From contig JADLBL010000011.1 of NCBI GenBank assembly GCA_020847735.1, forward strand, positions 39,923 to 103,922: a stretch of DNA of 64,000 nucleotides. Reading direction: 5' to 3'. A program made the position numbers and the translations under genes. The DNA is from Candidatus Eisenbacteria bacterium. Its GTDB lineage: Bacteria; Eisenbacteria; RBG-16-71-46. The notes beneath the pieces were generated by a model. That model worked only from the letters and a program-made list of their open reading frames with translations. It made no database searches and was not told the origin of the DNA. Positions 41,066 through 49,566 of the stretch are shown here, one piece after another (the first letter of the stretch is position 1; each line of letters opens with the position of its first letter).

Positions 41066-41342
41066 TCTGAGGCCGTCCCGAGATTCCAGGGCTCACGGGC
41101 CCGCCACGCTTCCCCCGCGCGGCGGGTTTCCGTGTTTCTGGCTGGAGAGTGGTGCCGCGGGGTCGTCCGCCGGACGGCTCCAGCACGCGCGCGCAGCGCG
41201 GAGCGAGCGCAGCTCCGGTGATCTTCCCGCATCGCCGCGTTCCGCCGGATTCTCCACATCAGCCGGTGCGATTCCGGTGGAAATCGCAGCGCGCGCTCCA
41301 GCCTCCGAAAACGCGAAACAGCCGCGATTGGCGCGGGCCTCT
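41066..41342. other. intergenic region between regulator and yicC
   Basis: About 280 nt without a supported gene. It holds a probable terminator (41100-41126) and then GC-rich sequence up to the yicC promoter at 41343. Confidence 0.4.
41100..41126 (+). terminator. probable intrinsic terminator of the regulator operon
   Basis: CCCGCC (41100-41105) pairs with GGCGGG (41121-41126) followed by TTTC. The stem is short but GC-only. Confidence 0.45.
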
Positions 41343-41372
41343 TTGACTTCGCGAAGCCCGCTCCCGTACCTT
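41343..41372 (+). promoter_or_regulatory. promoter of the yicC-gmk-rpoZ-coaBC operon
   Basis: TTGACT at 41343-41348, 18-bp spacer, TACCTT at 41367-41372. Expected start near 41380, leaving a leader of about 28 nt that includes the GGAGGTTCCCC ribosome site before ATG 41408. Confidence 0.7.
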
Positions 41373-41407
41373 CCGCCGTCCCCGCCATCCCACCGGAGGT
41401 TCCCCGC

Positions 41408-42286
41408 ATGATCCGCAGCATGACCGGCTACGGCATGGCCGAAATCGAGCGCTCCGGACAGCGCCTTTCGGCCGAGATCCGCTCGGTCAACCACCGCTTC
41501 TGCGAGGTCTCGGTGCGGGCGCCCAAGGTGGCGCTGCTGTTCGAGGATCAGATCCGCCAGCTCATCCAGGACCGATTTTCTCGGGGCAAGTTCAACCTCA
41601 CGATCACCTGGGCGGGCGCGGGCGAGCAGGGTGAGGTGCTCAAGCTCAACGAGGGCGTCGCCGACCGCTACGTCGGGCTCATGAAGCAGCTTCGCGACCG
41701 CTACAACCTCGGGGGCGAGATCGACCTCAACACGATCTCGACGCTGCCGGATCTGTTCACCTGGGAGCACTCGACGTTTTCGGACGAGGAAACCTGGACG
41801 CTGGTCAAGGCGCTGGTCGAGAAGGTCTGCGACAGCATGAACGGGATGAAGGCGCGCGAGGGCTCGGCGCTCGCGGCCGACCTCGAGAAGCGGCTCACGA
41901 TCATCCGCACCGAGCTCGAGAAGGTGGCCGCGCGCGCGCCGCTGCGGCCCCTCGAGGCCAAGGAGCGGATGATCTCGCGCATCAAGCCCCTGCTCGACGA
42001 CGTCGAGCTGGACCCGATCCGGATCGCGCAGGAAGTCGCGATGCTCGCCGACCGGCTCGATTGCACCGAGGAGTGCGTGCGGCTCGCGGCGCACCTCGAC
42101 CAGTTCCGCTCCCTGATCGAGGGTCCCGAACTGGCCGGTCGCAAGCTCAACTTCCTGCTGCAGGAAATGAACCGCGAAGCGAACACGATCGGCTCGAAGG
42201 CCAACGACGTCGAGATCGCGCACGCGGTGATCGTCATCAAGGAAGAAACGGAGCGCCTGCGCGAGCAGGTGCAGAACGTGGAGTGA
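41408..42286 (+). CDS. yicC: YicC/YloC-family endoribonuclease
   Basis: 292 aa, usual family length. The start MIRSMTGYGMAEIE and the SVNHRFCEVSVRAPK phrase are diagnostic, as are the C-terminal KLNFLLQEMNREANTIGSKAND and the end KEETERLREQVQNVE. YicC proteins were shown in E. coli and Bacillus to be RNases that affect small-RNA turnover. The gene overlaps gmk by 4 nt (GTGA), the same gene order as in many bacteria. Confidence 0.95.
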   Translation: MIRSMTGYGMAEIERSGQRLSAEIRSVNHRFCEVSVRAPKVALLFEDQIRQLIQDRFSRGKFNLTITWAGAGEQGEVLKLNEGVADRYVGLMKQLRDRYNLGGEIDLNTISTLPDLFTWEHSTFSDEETWTLVKALVEKVCDSMNGMKAREGSALAADLEKRLTIIRTELEKVAARAPLRPLEAKERMISRIKPLLDDVELDPIRIAQEVAMLADRLDCTEECVRLAAHLDQFRSLIEGPELAGRKLNFLLQEMNREANTIGSKANDVEIAHAVIVIKEETERLREQVQNVE

Positions 42287-42924
42287 CGGTGACCGCCGCC
42301 GCGCAACCGACCTCGCCGGCCATGCCGTTCGGCCTCGTGCCGGGCGGCTTCCTGCTCGTGGTGACGGGTCCCTCGGGCGCGGGCAAGGGCACGCTGGTCG
42401 AGCGGCTGCTGCAGGCGCGCCCCGAGTGCGTGTTCGCGGTCTCGTCCACGACGCGGCCGAAGCGCGACGGAGAGCTCGACGGCGTGCACTACCGGTTCGT
42501 CTCGCGCGAGCAGTTCGAAAAACAGGTCGAGCAGGGCTACTTCCTGGAATGGGCGCACGTCCACGCCGACCTCTACGGCACGCCGCTGCAGGACGTGGAC
42601 GCGCAGGTCCGCGCCGGCCGTGTCGTGGTGCTCGACATTGACGTGCAGGGCGGCGCCAGCGTGCGCGCGAAGCGCCCCGACGCGGTGAGCGTGTTCGTCG
42701 CGCCGCCGTCGCTCGAGGCGCTGCGCGAGCGACTCGCGGGCCGCGGCACCGAACCGGCCACCGTGATCGAGCACCGCATGGGCAACGCCCCGGGCGAGCT
42801 CGCGCAGTACGTCCACTACGACTACCTGGTGGTCAATGACGACCGCGAGCGCGCCGTCACGCAACTGATCGCCATTCTCGACGCCGAGCGCACCCGCGTG
42901 CGACGGTTGTCGCGACGCACCTGA
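42283..42924 (+). CDS. gmk: guanylate kinase
   Basis: Converts GMP and ATP to GDP and ADP; 213 aa from GTG 42283 (GTG 42289 or ATG 42322 are possible). The P-loop GPSGAGKGTLVERLL and the GMP-binding segment SSTTRPKRDGELDGVHYRFVSREQFE are canonical, followed by FLEWAHVHADLYGTP and VVVLDIDVQGGASVR. The operon yicC-gmk-rpoZ-coaBC is widely conserved. Confidence 0.95.
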   Translation: MTVTAAAQPTSPAMPFGLVPGGFLLVVTGPSGAGKGTLVERLLQARPECVFAVSSTTRPKRDGELDGVHYRFVSREQFEKQVEQGYFLEWAHVHADLYGTPLQDVDAQVRAGRVVVLDIDVQGGASVRAKRPDAVSVFVAPPSLEALRERLAGRGTEPATVIEHRMGNAPGELAQYVHYDYLVVNDDRERAVTQLIAILDAERTRVRRLSRRT

Positions 42925-43002
42925 AGCTTCGCGGCGCGCGCCCCGGCGGGTGAGCGCGCTCCGCGTCCCGTTCCACCCGCCGCTGGCAGCAGGGAGAAAC
43001 CC

Positions 43003-43239
43003 ATGAAGCTTTCGTCACTCGTTCCGCCGCCGGGCAAGAGCAAGTACGAGCTGGCCATCGTCGCCGCCCGGGAGGCGCGCCGCCTGAACGACTGGATCCG
43101 CCGCAGCGGCGAGACGCTGCCCGGCAAGGTCACCGCCGTCGCGCTCGGGCGCGTGATCCGCGACGAGGTGCCGTTCTACTACGAGGACCTCTCGGTCATC
43201 ATGGCGGCCGAGCAGCCGCTCGAGCTGCCCGCCGAGTAG
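43003..43239 (+). CDS. rpoZ: RNA polymerase omega subunit
   Basis: 78 aa. Its place right after gmk and before coaBC is the conserved position of rpoZ, and YELAIVAAREARRLNDWI corresponds to the omega signature around the RAR-type motif (here AREARRLND). Helps assemble core polymerase and is part of a ppGpp site in some lineages. ATG 43003 has AGGGAG as ribosome site. Confidence 0.87.
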   Translation: MKLSSLVPPPGKSKYELAIVAAREARRLNDWIRRSGETLPGKVTAVALGRVIRDEVPFYYEDLSVIMAAEQPLELPAE

Positions 43240-43243
43240 CGCC

Positions 43244-44563
43244 GTGCTCCGGGATCGCGTCGTCGTCGTCGGCATCTCCGGAGGCATCGCGGCCTACAAG
43301 GCGTGCGAGCTGGTGCGCCGGCTGCGCGAGCGCGGCGCGACCGTGATCGTGGTGATGACGCCCGGGGCGTGCGAGTTCGTGACGCCGCTGACCCTGCAGG
43401 CGTTGTCGGGCAACCCGGTGGTGACCGGGCTGTGGGGTGACCAGCAGCCCCGCTTCGATCTGCCGCTGGAGTCGCGAGCCAGGGTCGGGGGCAGAATCGA
43501 GCACGTGGACGTGGCCGAAGTGGCGGACTGCCTCGTGATCGCACCGGCCACCGCCGACCTCCTCGCGCGCCTCGTGCACGGCGTCGCGCCCGACGCGCTC
43601 ACCACCGTCGCGCTCGCCTGCCCCGCGCCGCTCGTGCTCGCGCCCGCGATGGACCTGCAGATGTGGCGTGCGGCCGCGACGCAGGCCAATGTCCGCGCCC
43701 TGCGCGCGCGCGGGGCCCGCATCGTCGGGCCGGCCTCGGGCCCTCTCGCCTCCGGCCTCGCCGGGCCCGGCAGGCTGGCCGAAGACGCCGACATCGTGGC
43801 CGCGGTCGAAGCCTCGGTGACGCGTTCCGCGAGCCTCAAGGGCGTGCGCGTGCTGGTCGGCGCGGGGCGCACGGAGGAGCCGCTCGATCCGGTGCGCGTG
43901 CTGACCAACCGCTCGAGCGGGCGAATGGGCTTCGCGCTCGCCGAGGCCGCCCGCGACCGCGGCGCGGACGTGACGGTGGTCGCGGGGCCGGTGAGCGTGG
44001 ATGCGCCCTACGGCGTGACGCTGGTGCCGGTGACGACCGCCGAGCAGATGCTGCGCGCGATGCGCGCGGCCTCGGAGGGCGCCGACGTCGTGCTGATGGC
44101 GGCCGCGGTCGCCGACTATCGGCCCGCCCGGCCGTCGGCGAGGAAGCTCAAGCGCGGCCCGGGCCCGCTGACGATCGAGCTGGCGCCGAACGCCGACATC
44201 CTGGCGACGCTCGCGGGCGCGCGACGCGCGGGACAGGTGTTCGTCGGCTTCGCGCTCGAGACCAACGACGGCGTCGCGAACGCGCGCGCCAAGCTGAGGG
44301 CCAAGGGAGTGGACCTGATCGTGCTGAACTCCCCGGCCGACGGGCTCGGCGGGGACACGAACCGCGCGACGCTGGTGGACGCGCGTGGGGCGACGGCGCT
44401 GCCGAAGTCGTCCAAGCGCGAACTCGCCGAGGCGCTGCTCGACCGGGTCGAGGCGCTGCGCGCGGCGGGCCCGGTCTCGACGAAGAAGACGCGTTCCGCC
44501 GCGAAGCCCTCACCGACCGCCGCGGCCGCGCCGCGGCGCGCCGTCCGAAAGGCGAAGCGATGA
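43244..44563 (+). CDS. coaBC: CoaBC bifunctional protein with an atypical CoaC active site
   Basis: 439 aa fusion for coenzyme A synthesis: CoaC (phosphopantothenoylcysteine decarboxylase, about 1-190) and CoaB (phosphopantothenate-cysteine ligase, 200-410). The flavin motif GISGGIAAYKACELV and the His in IEHVDVAEVAD are present. Two residues essential in E. coli are changed: the PxMNxxMW motif reads PAMDLQMW (Asn to Asp) and the ACG motif reads LASGLAGPGRL (Cys to Ser). CoaB looks normal: LTNRSSGRMGFALA, MAAAVADYRP, KLKR. GTG 43244 begins 4 nt after rpoZ. Confidence 0.9.
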   Translation: MLRDRVVVVGISGGIAAYKACELVRRLRERGATVIVVMTPGACEFVTPLTLQALSGNPVVTGLWGDQQPRFDLPLESRARVGGRIEHVDVAEVADCLVIAPATADLLARLVHGVAPDALTTVALACPAPLVLAPAMDLQMWRAAATQANVRALRARGARIVGPASGPLASGLAGPGRLAEDADIVAAVEASVTRSASLKGVRVLVGAGRTEEPLDPVRVLTNRSSGRMGFALAEAARDRGADVTVVAGPVSVDAPYGVTLVPVTTAEQMLRAMRAASEGADVVLMAAAVADYRPARPSARKLKRGPGPLTIELAPNADILATLAGARRAGQVFVGFALETNDGVANARAKLRAKGVDLIVLNSPADGLGGDTNRATLVDARGATALPKSSKRELAEALLDRVEALRAAGPVSTKKTRSAAKPSPTAAAAPRRAVRKAKR

Positions 44564-45570
44564 GCGGGCGCCGGCCGCACGAGGAAGCCGCCGGCATCGC
44601 CCGCGCGGCGCGCCGGCTGCTCGAGCGCGAGCGCGCACGCGGCGGCGGGGAGCTTCTCGCGGCCGGCGTCGTCCGCGCGCGTGCGAGGGGTGCGGGGGAG
44701 CGGTCGGTGTTGGAGACCGGTCGAGCCGCCGAGGTCGCGCCGGTGCCTGCCCAGGCCGTCGCCGGCTCGACCGCGTTCGAATCGCCCCCACCCGCGAGGA
44801 CCGCGGCGGCCGACACGCCGGCATTCACGCTCGATCCGCCGGAGCCGATCGCGCCCGTGACACGCCCGGAGCCCGGTCCCGCCGCGACAGGCACACCCGC
44901 CGCTGCCGCCCTGCCATCCTTCGCCGACGACCTGAACCCGTCGGCGCTCGGCGAGGGCCGCGCCGCGGTCCTCGCGGAATCGCTTCCGGTCCTCGGCACG
45001 ATCGCGAACGAGGCGCGCGCATGCGAAAAATGCGGCCTGTGCCGCACGCGCATCCAGGCCGTTCCCGGCGTGGGCTCGGCGGGCAGCGGCATCGTGTTCG
45101 TGGGCGAGGCGCCGGGCGCCGACGAGGACGAGCAGGGCGAACCGTTCGTCGGCCGGGCCGGTCAGCTGCTCACGCGGATGATCGCGGCGATGGACGAGCG
45201 CCGGCTGATCCCGGGCGTGAAACTCGACCGCACGACGGTGTACATCTGCAACGTGCTCAAGTGCCGGCCGCCCGAGAACCGCAACCCGCTGCCCGGTGAG
45301 ATCGAGGCCTGCTCGCCGTACGTGATTCGCCAGCTCGAGGCGCTGCGGCCGCGCATCATCTGCTGCCTCGGCAAGTTCGCGGCCGAGCTGCTGTGCGGCA
45401 TCAAGGGCTCGGTCGGCAGCATGCGCGGCCGCACGTACCGCTGGCGCGGCGCCAAGCTCATCGTGACGTATCATCCCGCCTACCTGCTGCGGAACCCCCG
45501 CCCCGACGGACCCAAGGCGGAGGCCTGGAAGGACCTGCAGCGGCTCGCGCAGGAATATCTGACCGACTGA
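44560..45570 (+). CDS. family 4 uracil-DNA glycosylase (Fe-S type)
   Basis: Removes uracil from DNA; 336 aa with a long Ala/Pro-rich N-terminal extension (first 140 residues). The core starts at ACEKCGLCRTRIQAVPGVGSAGSGIVFVGEAPGADEDEQGEPFVGRAGQLL. The four Fe-S cysteines are the CEKC pair and the later CCLGKFAAELLC group. The C-terminal motif is TYHPAYLLRNP. Such enzymes suit high-GC, often thermophilic or aerobic lineages. ATG 44560 overlaps the coaBC stop. Confidence 0.92.
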   Translation: MSGRRPHEEAAGIARAARRLLERERARGGGELLAAGVVRARARGAGERSVLETGRAAEVAPVPAQAVAGSTAFESPPPARTAAADTPAFTLDPPEPIAPVTRPEPGPAATGTPAAAALPSFADDLNPSALGEGRAAVLAESLPVLGTIANEARACEKCGLCRTRIQAVPGVGSAGSGIVFVGEAPGADEDEQGEPFVGRAGQLLTRMIAAMDERRLIPGVKLDRTTVYICNVLKCRPPENRNPLPGEIEACSPYVIRQLEALRPRIICCLGKFAAELLCGIKGSVGSMRGRTYRWRGAKLIVTYHPAYLLRNPRPDGPKAEAWKDLQRLAQEYLTD

Positions 45571-45664
45571 AGGAACCTCATCGCTCCAGCTCGAGCGAGT
45601 TGCGCATCGTCCGGGCGCACCCGGCATGCGGGCGCCGTGGCAGGCGTCCGGGAAGGGAATCGCC

Positions 45665-47050
45665 ATGACCGACAACACGCCGGGCAATGCCGGCGCGGGC
45701 CCGCCGGGGCTGACGCCTCCGCAGGCGCTCGAAGCCGAACGCTCCATCCTCGCGGCCATGATGCTCGACCCCGGCGCCATCGGCAGGGCGGTCGAGAACA
45801 TCGACTCGAGCGCGTTCTACCGGACCTCGCACGCGAAGATCTTCGCCGCCCTGATCGCGCTCTACGAACGCCAGGAAGCCGCCGACCTCATCACGGTCGC
45901 GGAGGAACTGCGCAAGCGCGGCGATTTCGAAGCCGCGGGCGGTGCGGCGGCGCTGGCGCAGGTCATGGAGTACGCGACCACCACGGCGAACATCGAACAC
46001 CACATCCGGATCGTGCACGAGAAGGCGATCCTGCGCAGGCTGATCCGCGCGACCGGTGAGATCCAGCAGCAGTGCTACTCGGGGCAGGACGAGACCGCGT
46101 CGCTGCTCGATCAGGCCGAGGCCCGCATCTTCGAGATCACGGACCAGCGCATTCGCCAGGGCTTCACCAGCATCGGCGACCTGATGATGCCCTCGATGAC
46201 GCAGATCGAGGCTCTCTTCAAGCGCAAGTCGCAGGTCACGGGCGTTTCGAGCGGCTGGGACGATCTCGACAAGCTCACGAGCGGCTGGCAGCCCGGCGAC
46301 CTGATCATCCTCGCCGGCAGACCTTCGATGGGAAAGACGGCGGCCGCCATGAACATGGCCGAGAACGCCGCGGTCCGCTTCGGCGTGCCGGTGGCGGTGT
46401 TCTCGCTCGAAATGAGCAAGGAACAGCTGGCGCTGAGGCTGCTGTGCTCGCAGGGCGAACTGTCGCTGTCGCGGTTGCGCACCGGATCCCTGCAGCCCGA
46501 GGACTGGCCGAGACTCACCGCCGGGGCGGGAATCCTGAAGAAGGCGCCGATCAACATCGACGACTCGCCGGCGCTGTCGGTGCTCGAGGTGCGCGCGAAG
46601 TGTCGCCGCCTCAAGGCCGAGAACAAGCTCGGCCTGGTGGTCGTGGACTACCTTCAACTCATGCGCCCGAGTTCCCCGGTCGAGAATCGCGTCCAGGAGA
46701 TCGCGCAGATCAGCCGCGGGCTCAAGGCGCTCGCGAAGGAGCTGAACGTTCCGATCATCGCTCTCTCGCAGCTCTCCCGCGCGGTCGAGACGCGCGGCGG
46801 CCACGGACGCCCGCAGCTTTCGGATCTGCGCGAGTCGGGATCGCTGGAGCAGGACGCCGATGTCGTGCTGTTCGTGTATCGCGAGGTCGTGTACAAGCCG
46901 GACACGGCCGAGCCCGGCAAGGCACAGCTCATCATCGCCAAGCAGCGCAATGGTCCGACCGACGACGTGGACCTGACCTTCATTCGCCAGTGCACCAAGT
47001 TCGTGCCGTACAGCCCCGTGATGTCGGGCGAGACGGAGCCGGGATACTGA
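45665..47050 (+). CDS. dnaB: replicative DNA helicase DnaB
   Basis: 461 aa hexameric helicase. The N-terminal domain begins PPQALEAERSILAAMMLDPGAI; the linker leads to the RecA-like core with Walker A AGRPSMGKTAAAMNMA, Walker B LVVVDYLQLM and the arginine-finger region QLSDLRESGSLEQDADVVLFVYRE. No intein or insert. ATG 45665 follows GGGAAGGGAATCGCC. It precedes the mla genes by 4 nt, an unusual link. Confidence 0.97.
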   Translation: MTDNTPGNAGAGPPGLTPPQALEAERSILAAMMLDPGAIGRAVENIDSSAFYRTSHAKIFAALIALYERQEAADLITVAEELRKRGDFEAAGGAAALAQVMEYATTTANIEHHIRIVHEKAILRRLIRATGEIQQQCYSGQDETASLLDQAEARIFEITDQRIRQGFTSIGDLMMPSMTQIEALFKRKSQVTGVSSGWDDLDKLTSGWQPGDLIILAGRPSMGKTAAAMNMAENAAVRFGVPVAVFSLEMSKEQLALRLLCSQGELSLSRLRTGSLQPEDWPRLTAGAGILKKAPINIDDSPALSVLEVRAKCRRLKAENKLGLVVVDYLQLMRPSSPVENRVQEIAQISRGLKALAKELNVPIIALSQLSRAVETRGGHGRPQLSDLRESGSLEQDADVVLFVYREVVYKPDTAEPGKAQLIIAKQRNGPTDDVDLTFIRQCTKFVPYSPVMSGETEPGY

Positions 47051-47054
47051 GCCG

Positions 47055-47855
47055 ATGAGGGGCCTGGCGAGCCGCGGGCATTTCTTCCTCTGGCGGCGCA
47101 TCGGTGACCGGTTCGCTCAGGTCGGCCGGCTGGCGCTGTTCGTCGGGGACACGTTCCGCGCCCTGCCGCGCGGCCTGCGGGCGCCGCGGCTGCTGGTGGA
47201 CGAAATGCACGCCATTGGAGTGCAGTCGCTGCTGCTCGTCGTCGTGGTCTCGCTCTTCACCGGCGCGGTGGCGGCGGTGCAGGCGGCCTATCAGTTCTCG
47301 ACCGTCGTGCCGCTCAAGTACATCGGCTCGGTCATCCTGCGCTCGGTGATCATCGAACTCGGCCCCGTGCTGACGGCGCTCATCGTCGGCGGCCGCGTCG
47401 GCGCCTCCATCGCCGCGGAACTGGGAACGATGCGCGTGACCGAGCAGATCGACGCGCTCGAGGCGATGGCGATCAACCCGATGCGCTACCTCGTCGTGCC
47501 GCGGGTGGTGGCGGCGGTCGTCATGGTGCCGGTGCTGGTCGTGCTGTCGGACGCGATCGCGATCTTCGGCGGCTACCTCGTCTCGGTCATGAGCCTCGGC
47601 GTCAGCTCGCACACGTACATCCTCGGCCTCAAGCAGTTCTTCCACATGAAGGACCTGTGGTCGGGCATGGTGAAGTCCGTCTGCTTCGGCGCGATCATCG
47701 GCTGGATGGGCTGCTACTACGGCTTTCGCACCGAGGGCGGCGCCGAGGGCGTCGGCCAGGCCACGACGCGCGCCGTGGTGGCCACCTGCGTGCTCGTGCT
47801 GATCAGCGACTACGTGCTCGCGACCGTCCTCTTCCGGTTCGTCTTCGCGTCATGA
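47055..47855 (+). CDS. mlaE: MlaE-type lipid ABC transporter permease
   Basis: 266 aa inner-membrane permease of the Mla/MCE system, which moves phospholipids between membranes. The family signature is clear: FSTVVPLKYIGSVILRSVIIELGPVLTALIVGGRVGASIAAELGTMRVTEQIDALEAMAINPMRYLVVPRVVA. About five helices. The start at 47055 (GATGAGG) lies 4 nt after dnaB. It overlaps mlaF by 4 nt. Confidence 0.92.
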   Translation: MRGLASRGHFFLWRRIGDRFAQVGRLALFVGDTFRALPRGLRAPRLLVDEMHAIGVQSLLLVVVVSLFTGAVAAVQAAYQFSTVVPLKYIGSVILRSVIIELGPVLTALIVGGRVGASIAAELGTMRVTEQIDALEAMAINPMRYLVVPRVVAAVVMVPVLVVLSDAIAIFGGYLVSVMSLGVSSHTYILGLKQFFHMKDLWSGMVKSVCFGAIIGWMGCYYGFRTEGGAEGVGQATTRAVVATCVLVLISDYVLATVLFRFVFAS

Positions 47856-48598
47856 TTCGTATTCGCGGCCTGGCGAAGCGTCTGGGCACCCGGCAGGTGC
47901 TGACCCGCGTGGACCTCGACATCCCCGACGGGCAGACGGTCGTGATCATGGGCCGCAGCGGCACCGGAAAGAGCGTCCTGCTCAAGCACATCATCGGGCT
48001 GATGCAGCCGGACGCCGGCGACATCGAGGTGGACGGCGAGTCCATCGTCGGGCTGGGCGAGGCCGAGCTCAACCGGGTGCGCAAGCGGTTCGGCATGCTC
48101 TTCCAGGGCGCGGCGCTGTTCGATTCGCTGACCGTCGGCGAGAACGTCGGACTGCCGCTGCGCGAGCACACCCGCCTCGGCGACGGCGAGGTGCGGCGCC
48201 GGGTCGCCGAGCGGCTCGAATGGGTCGGCCTGCAGGGGGTCGAAGCGATGAAGCCCGCCTCGCTCTCGGGCGGCATGCGCAAGCGCGTGGGGCTGGCGCG
48301 CGCGCTGGCCATGGACCCGGCGTACATTCTGTACGACGAGCCGACGACCGGGCTCGACCCGATCATGTCGGACGTCATCAACCGGCTCATCCGCTCGCTG
48401 CAGAAGCGAATCGGGGTCACCAGCGTCGTCGTGACGCACGACCTGCGGAGCGCCTACCATGTGGGCGACCGGATGGCGATGCTGAACGACGGACACGTGG
48501 TGTTCGCCGGCACGCCCGAGGAGCTGCGATCCTCGGACGATCCATTCGTGCACAGGTTCATCGAGGGTTCGAGCGAGGGGCTCGAGGAGTCGCTGTGA
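47852..48598 (+). CDS. mlaF: MlaF-type lipid ABC transporter ATP-binding protein
   Basis: 248 aa. Walker A GRSGTGKSVLLKHI, Q-loop MLFQGAALFDSLTVGEN, signature SLSGGMRKRVGLARALA, Walker B ILYDEPTTGLDPIMSD and the switch His TSVVVTHDLRS are all in place. The SGGM(R/Q)KRV form and PIMSDVIN are typical of Mla-family ATPases. It energises the permease MlaE. ATG 47852 overlaps the mlaE stop. Confidence 0.95.
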   Translation: MIRIRGLAKRLGTRQVLTRVDLDIPDGQTVVIMGRSGTGKSVLLKHIIGLMQPDAGDIEVDGESIVGLGEAELNRVRKRFGMLFQGAALFDSLTVGENVGLPLREHTRLGDGEVRRRVAERLEWVGLQGVEAMKPASLSGGMRKRVGLARALAMDPAYILYDEPTTGLDPIMSDVINRLIRSLQKRIGVTSVVVTHDLRSAYHVGDRMAMLNDGHVVFAGTPEELRSSDDPFVHRFIEGSSEGLEESL

Positions 48599-48614
48599 CG
48601 GCGGGGGGAGGCGC

Positions 48615-49508
48615 GTGAAGAGAACCACCGAGATCCAGGTCGGCGTGACCGTCGTCGTCGCGCTGGTCGTGCTCATCTGGGGCGTGACCTGGCTGCGCGA
48701 GTTCAAGATCGGGCGGCAGGTGCGCCTGTGGACCGTGAGCTTCCCGCAGACGGGCGGGCTGGGCCCGAGCGACGAAGTGCAGGTGAACGGCATCCGCAAG
48801 GGGTCGGTTTCGTCCATTGATCTGGCCGGCGACCACGTGGTCGTGCACCTGGCGCTCGACAAGGATCTGGAGCTCACGCACGACAGCCGCGTCTCCATTC
48901 GCAACGTCGGGCTGATGGGCGAAAAGGTGATTGCCGTGGACCTGCATCCGACCGGCGAGCGCTACACGGCCCGCGACACCATTCCCGGCGTCTTCGAACC
49001 GGGGCTGGGCGAGTTCATGGCCAGTGCGGGGCCGTCCTTCGACGCGATGAACCGCGTGATCGTGGCGCTCGACCGCCTCGCGACGCGCCTGGATCGCAAC
49101 GGCGAGGTGGACCGGACGATCGCGAACCTGCGTCAGACTTCGGACGAGCTGCTCAAGGCGACGCGCGAGAACCGCGCGATCGTCAACGAAACGCTGCGCA
49201 ACGCGCGCGACGTCTCGAGAACCGCGAAGGCGCTGACCACGGACCAGGAGGCGCATCTGCGCGAGACGATCGCGTCGCTGGAGCGCGGCACCCGCAACTT
49301 CGAACGGCTCACGACGCGCCTGGATTCGGTGCTGGCGGTGACGAAGCAGGTGGCGGACAAGGCGAACGGCGGCGACGGCACGGCGGCGCTGCTGCTCAAC
49401 GATCGCAAGCTCTACGACGACACGCGCGCGACCGTGCAGTCGCTGCGCGAGCTCATCGAGGACATGAAGAAGAACCCCAGGAAGTACGTGAACCTCAGCA
49501 TCTTCTAG
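48615..49508 (+). CDS. mlaD: MlaD-like MCE domain protein
   Basis: 297 aa. One N-terminal membrane helix (VGVTVVVALVVLIWGVTWLREFK) is followed by a single MCE domain (LGPSDEVQVNGIRKGSVSSIDLAGDHVVVHLALDKD, DSRVSIRNVGLMGEKVIAVDL) and a long C-terminal coiled coil (TSDELLKATRENRAIVNETLRNARDV...). It binds lipid in the periplasm. GTG 48615 follows GGGGGGAGG. mlaB and mlaC are not present here. Confidence 0.9.
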   Translation: MKRTTEIQVGVTVVVALVVLIWGVTWLREFKIGRQVRLWTVSFPQTGGLGPSDEVQVNGIRKGSVSSIDLAGDHVVVHLALDKDLELTHDSRVSIRNVGLMGEKVIAVDLHPTGERYTARDTIPGVFEPGLGEFMASAGPSFDAMNRVIVALDRLATRLDRNGEVDRTIANLRQTSDELLKATRENRAIVNETLRNARDVSRTAKALTTDQEAHLRETIASLERGTRNFERLTTRLDSVLAVTKQVADKANGGDGTAALLLNDRKLYDDTRATVQSLRELIEDMKKNPRKYVNLSIF

Positions 49509-49566
49509 CCCGGCCCGGCCGGGTGTGCCGTGCGAGTTCGGACCGCCCCCGGCGGGAGTGACGACC

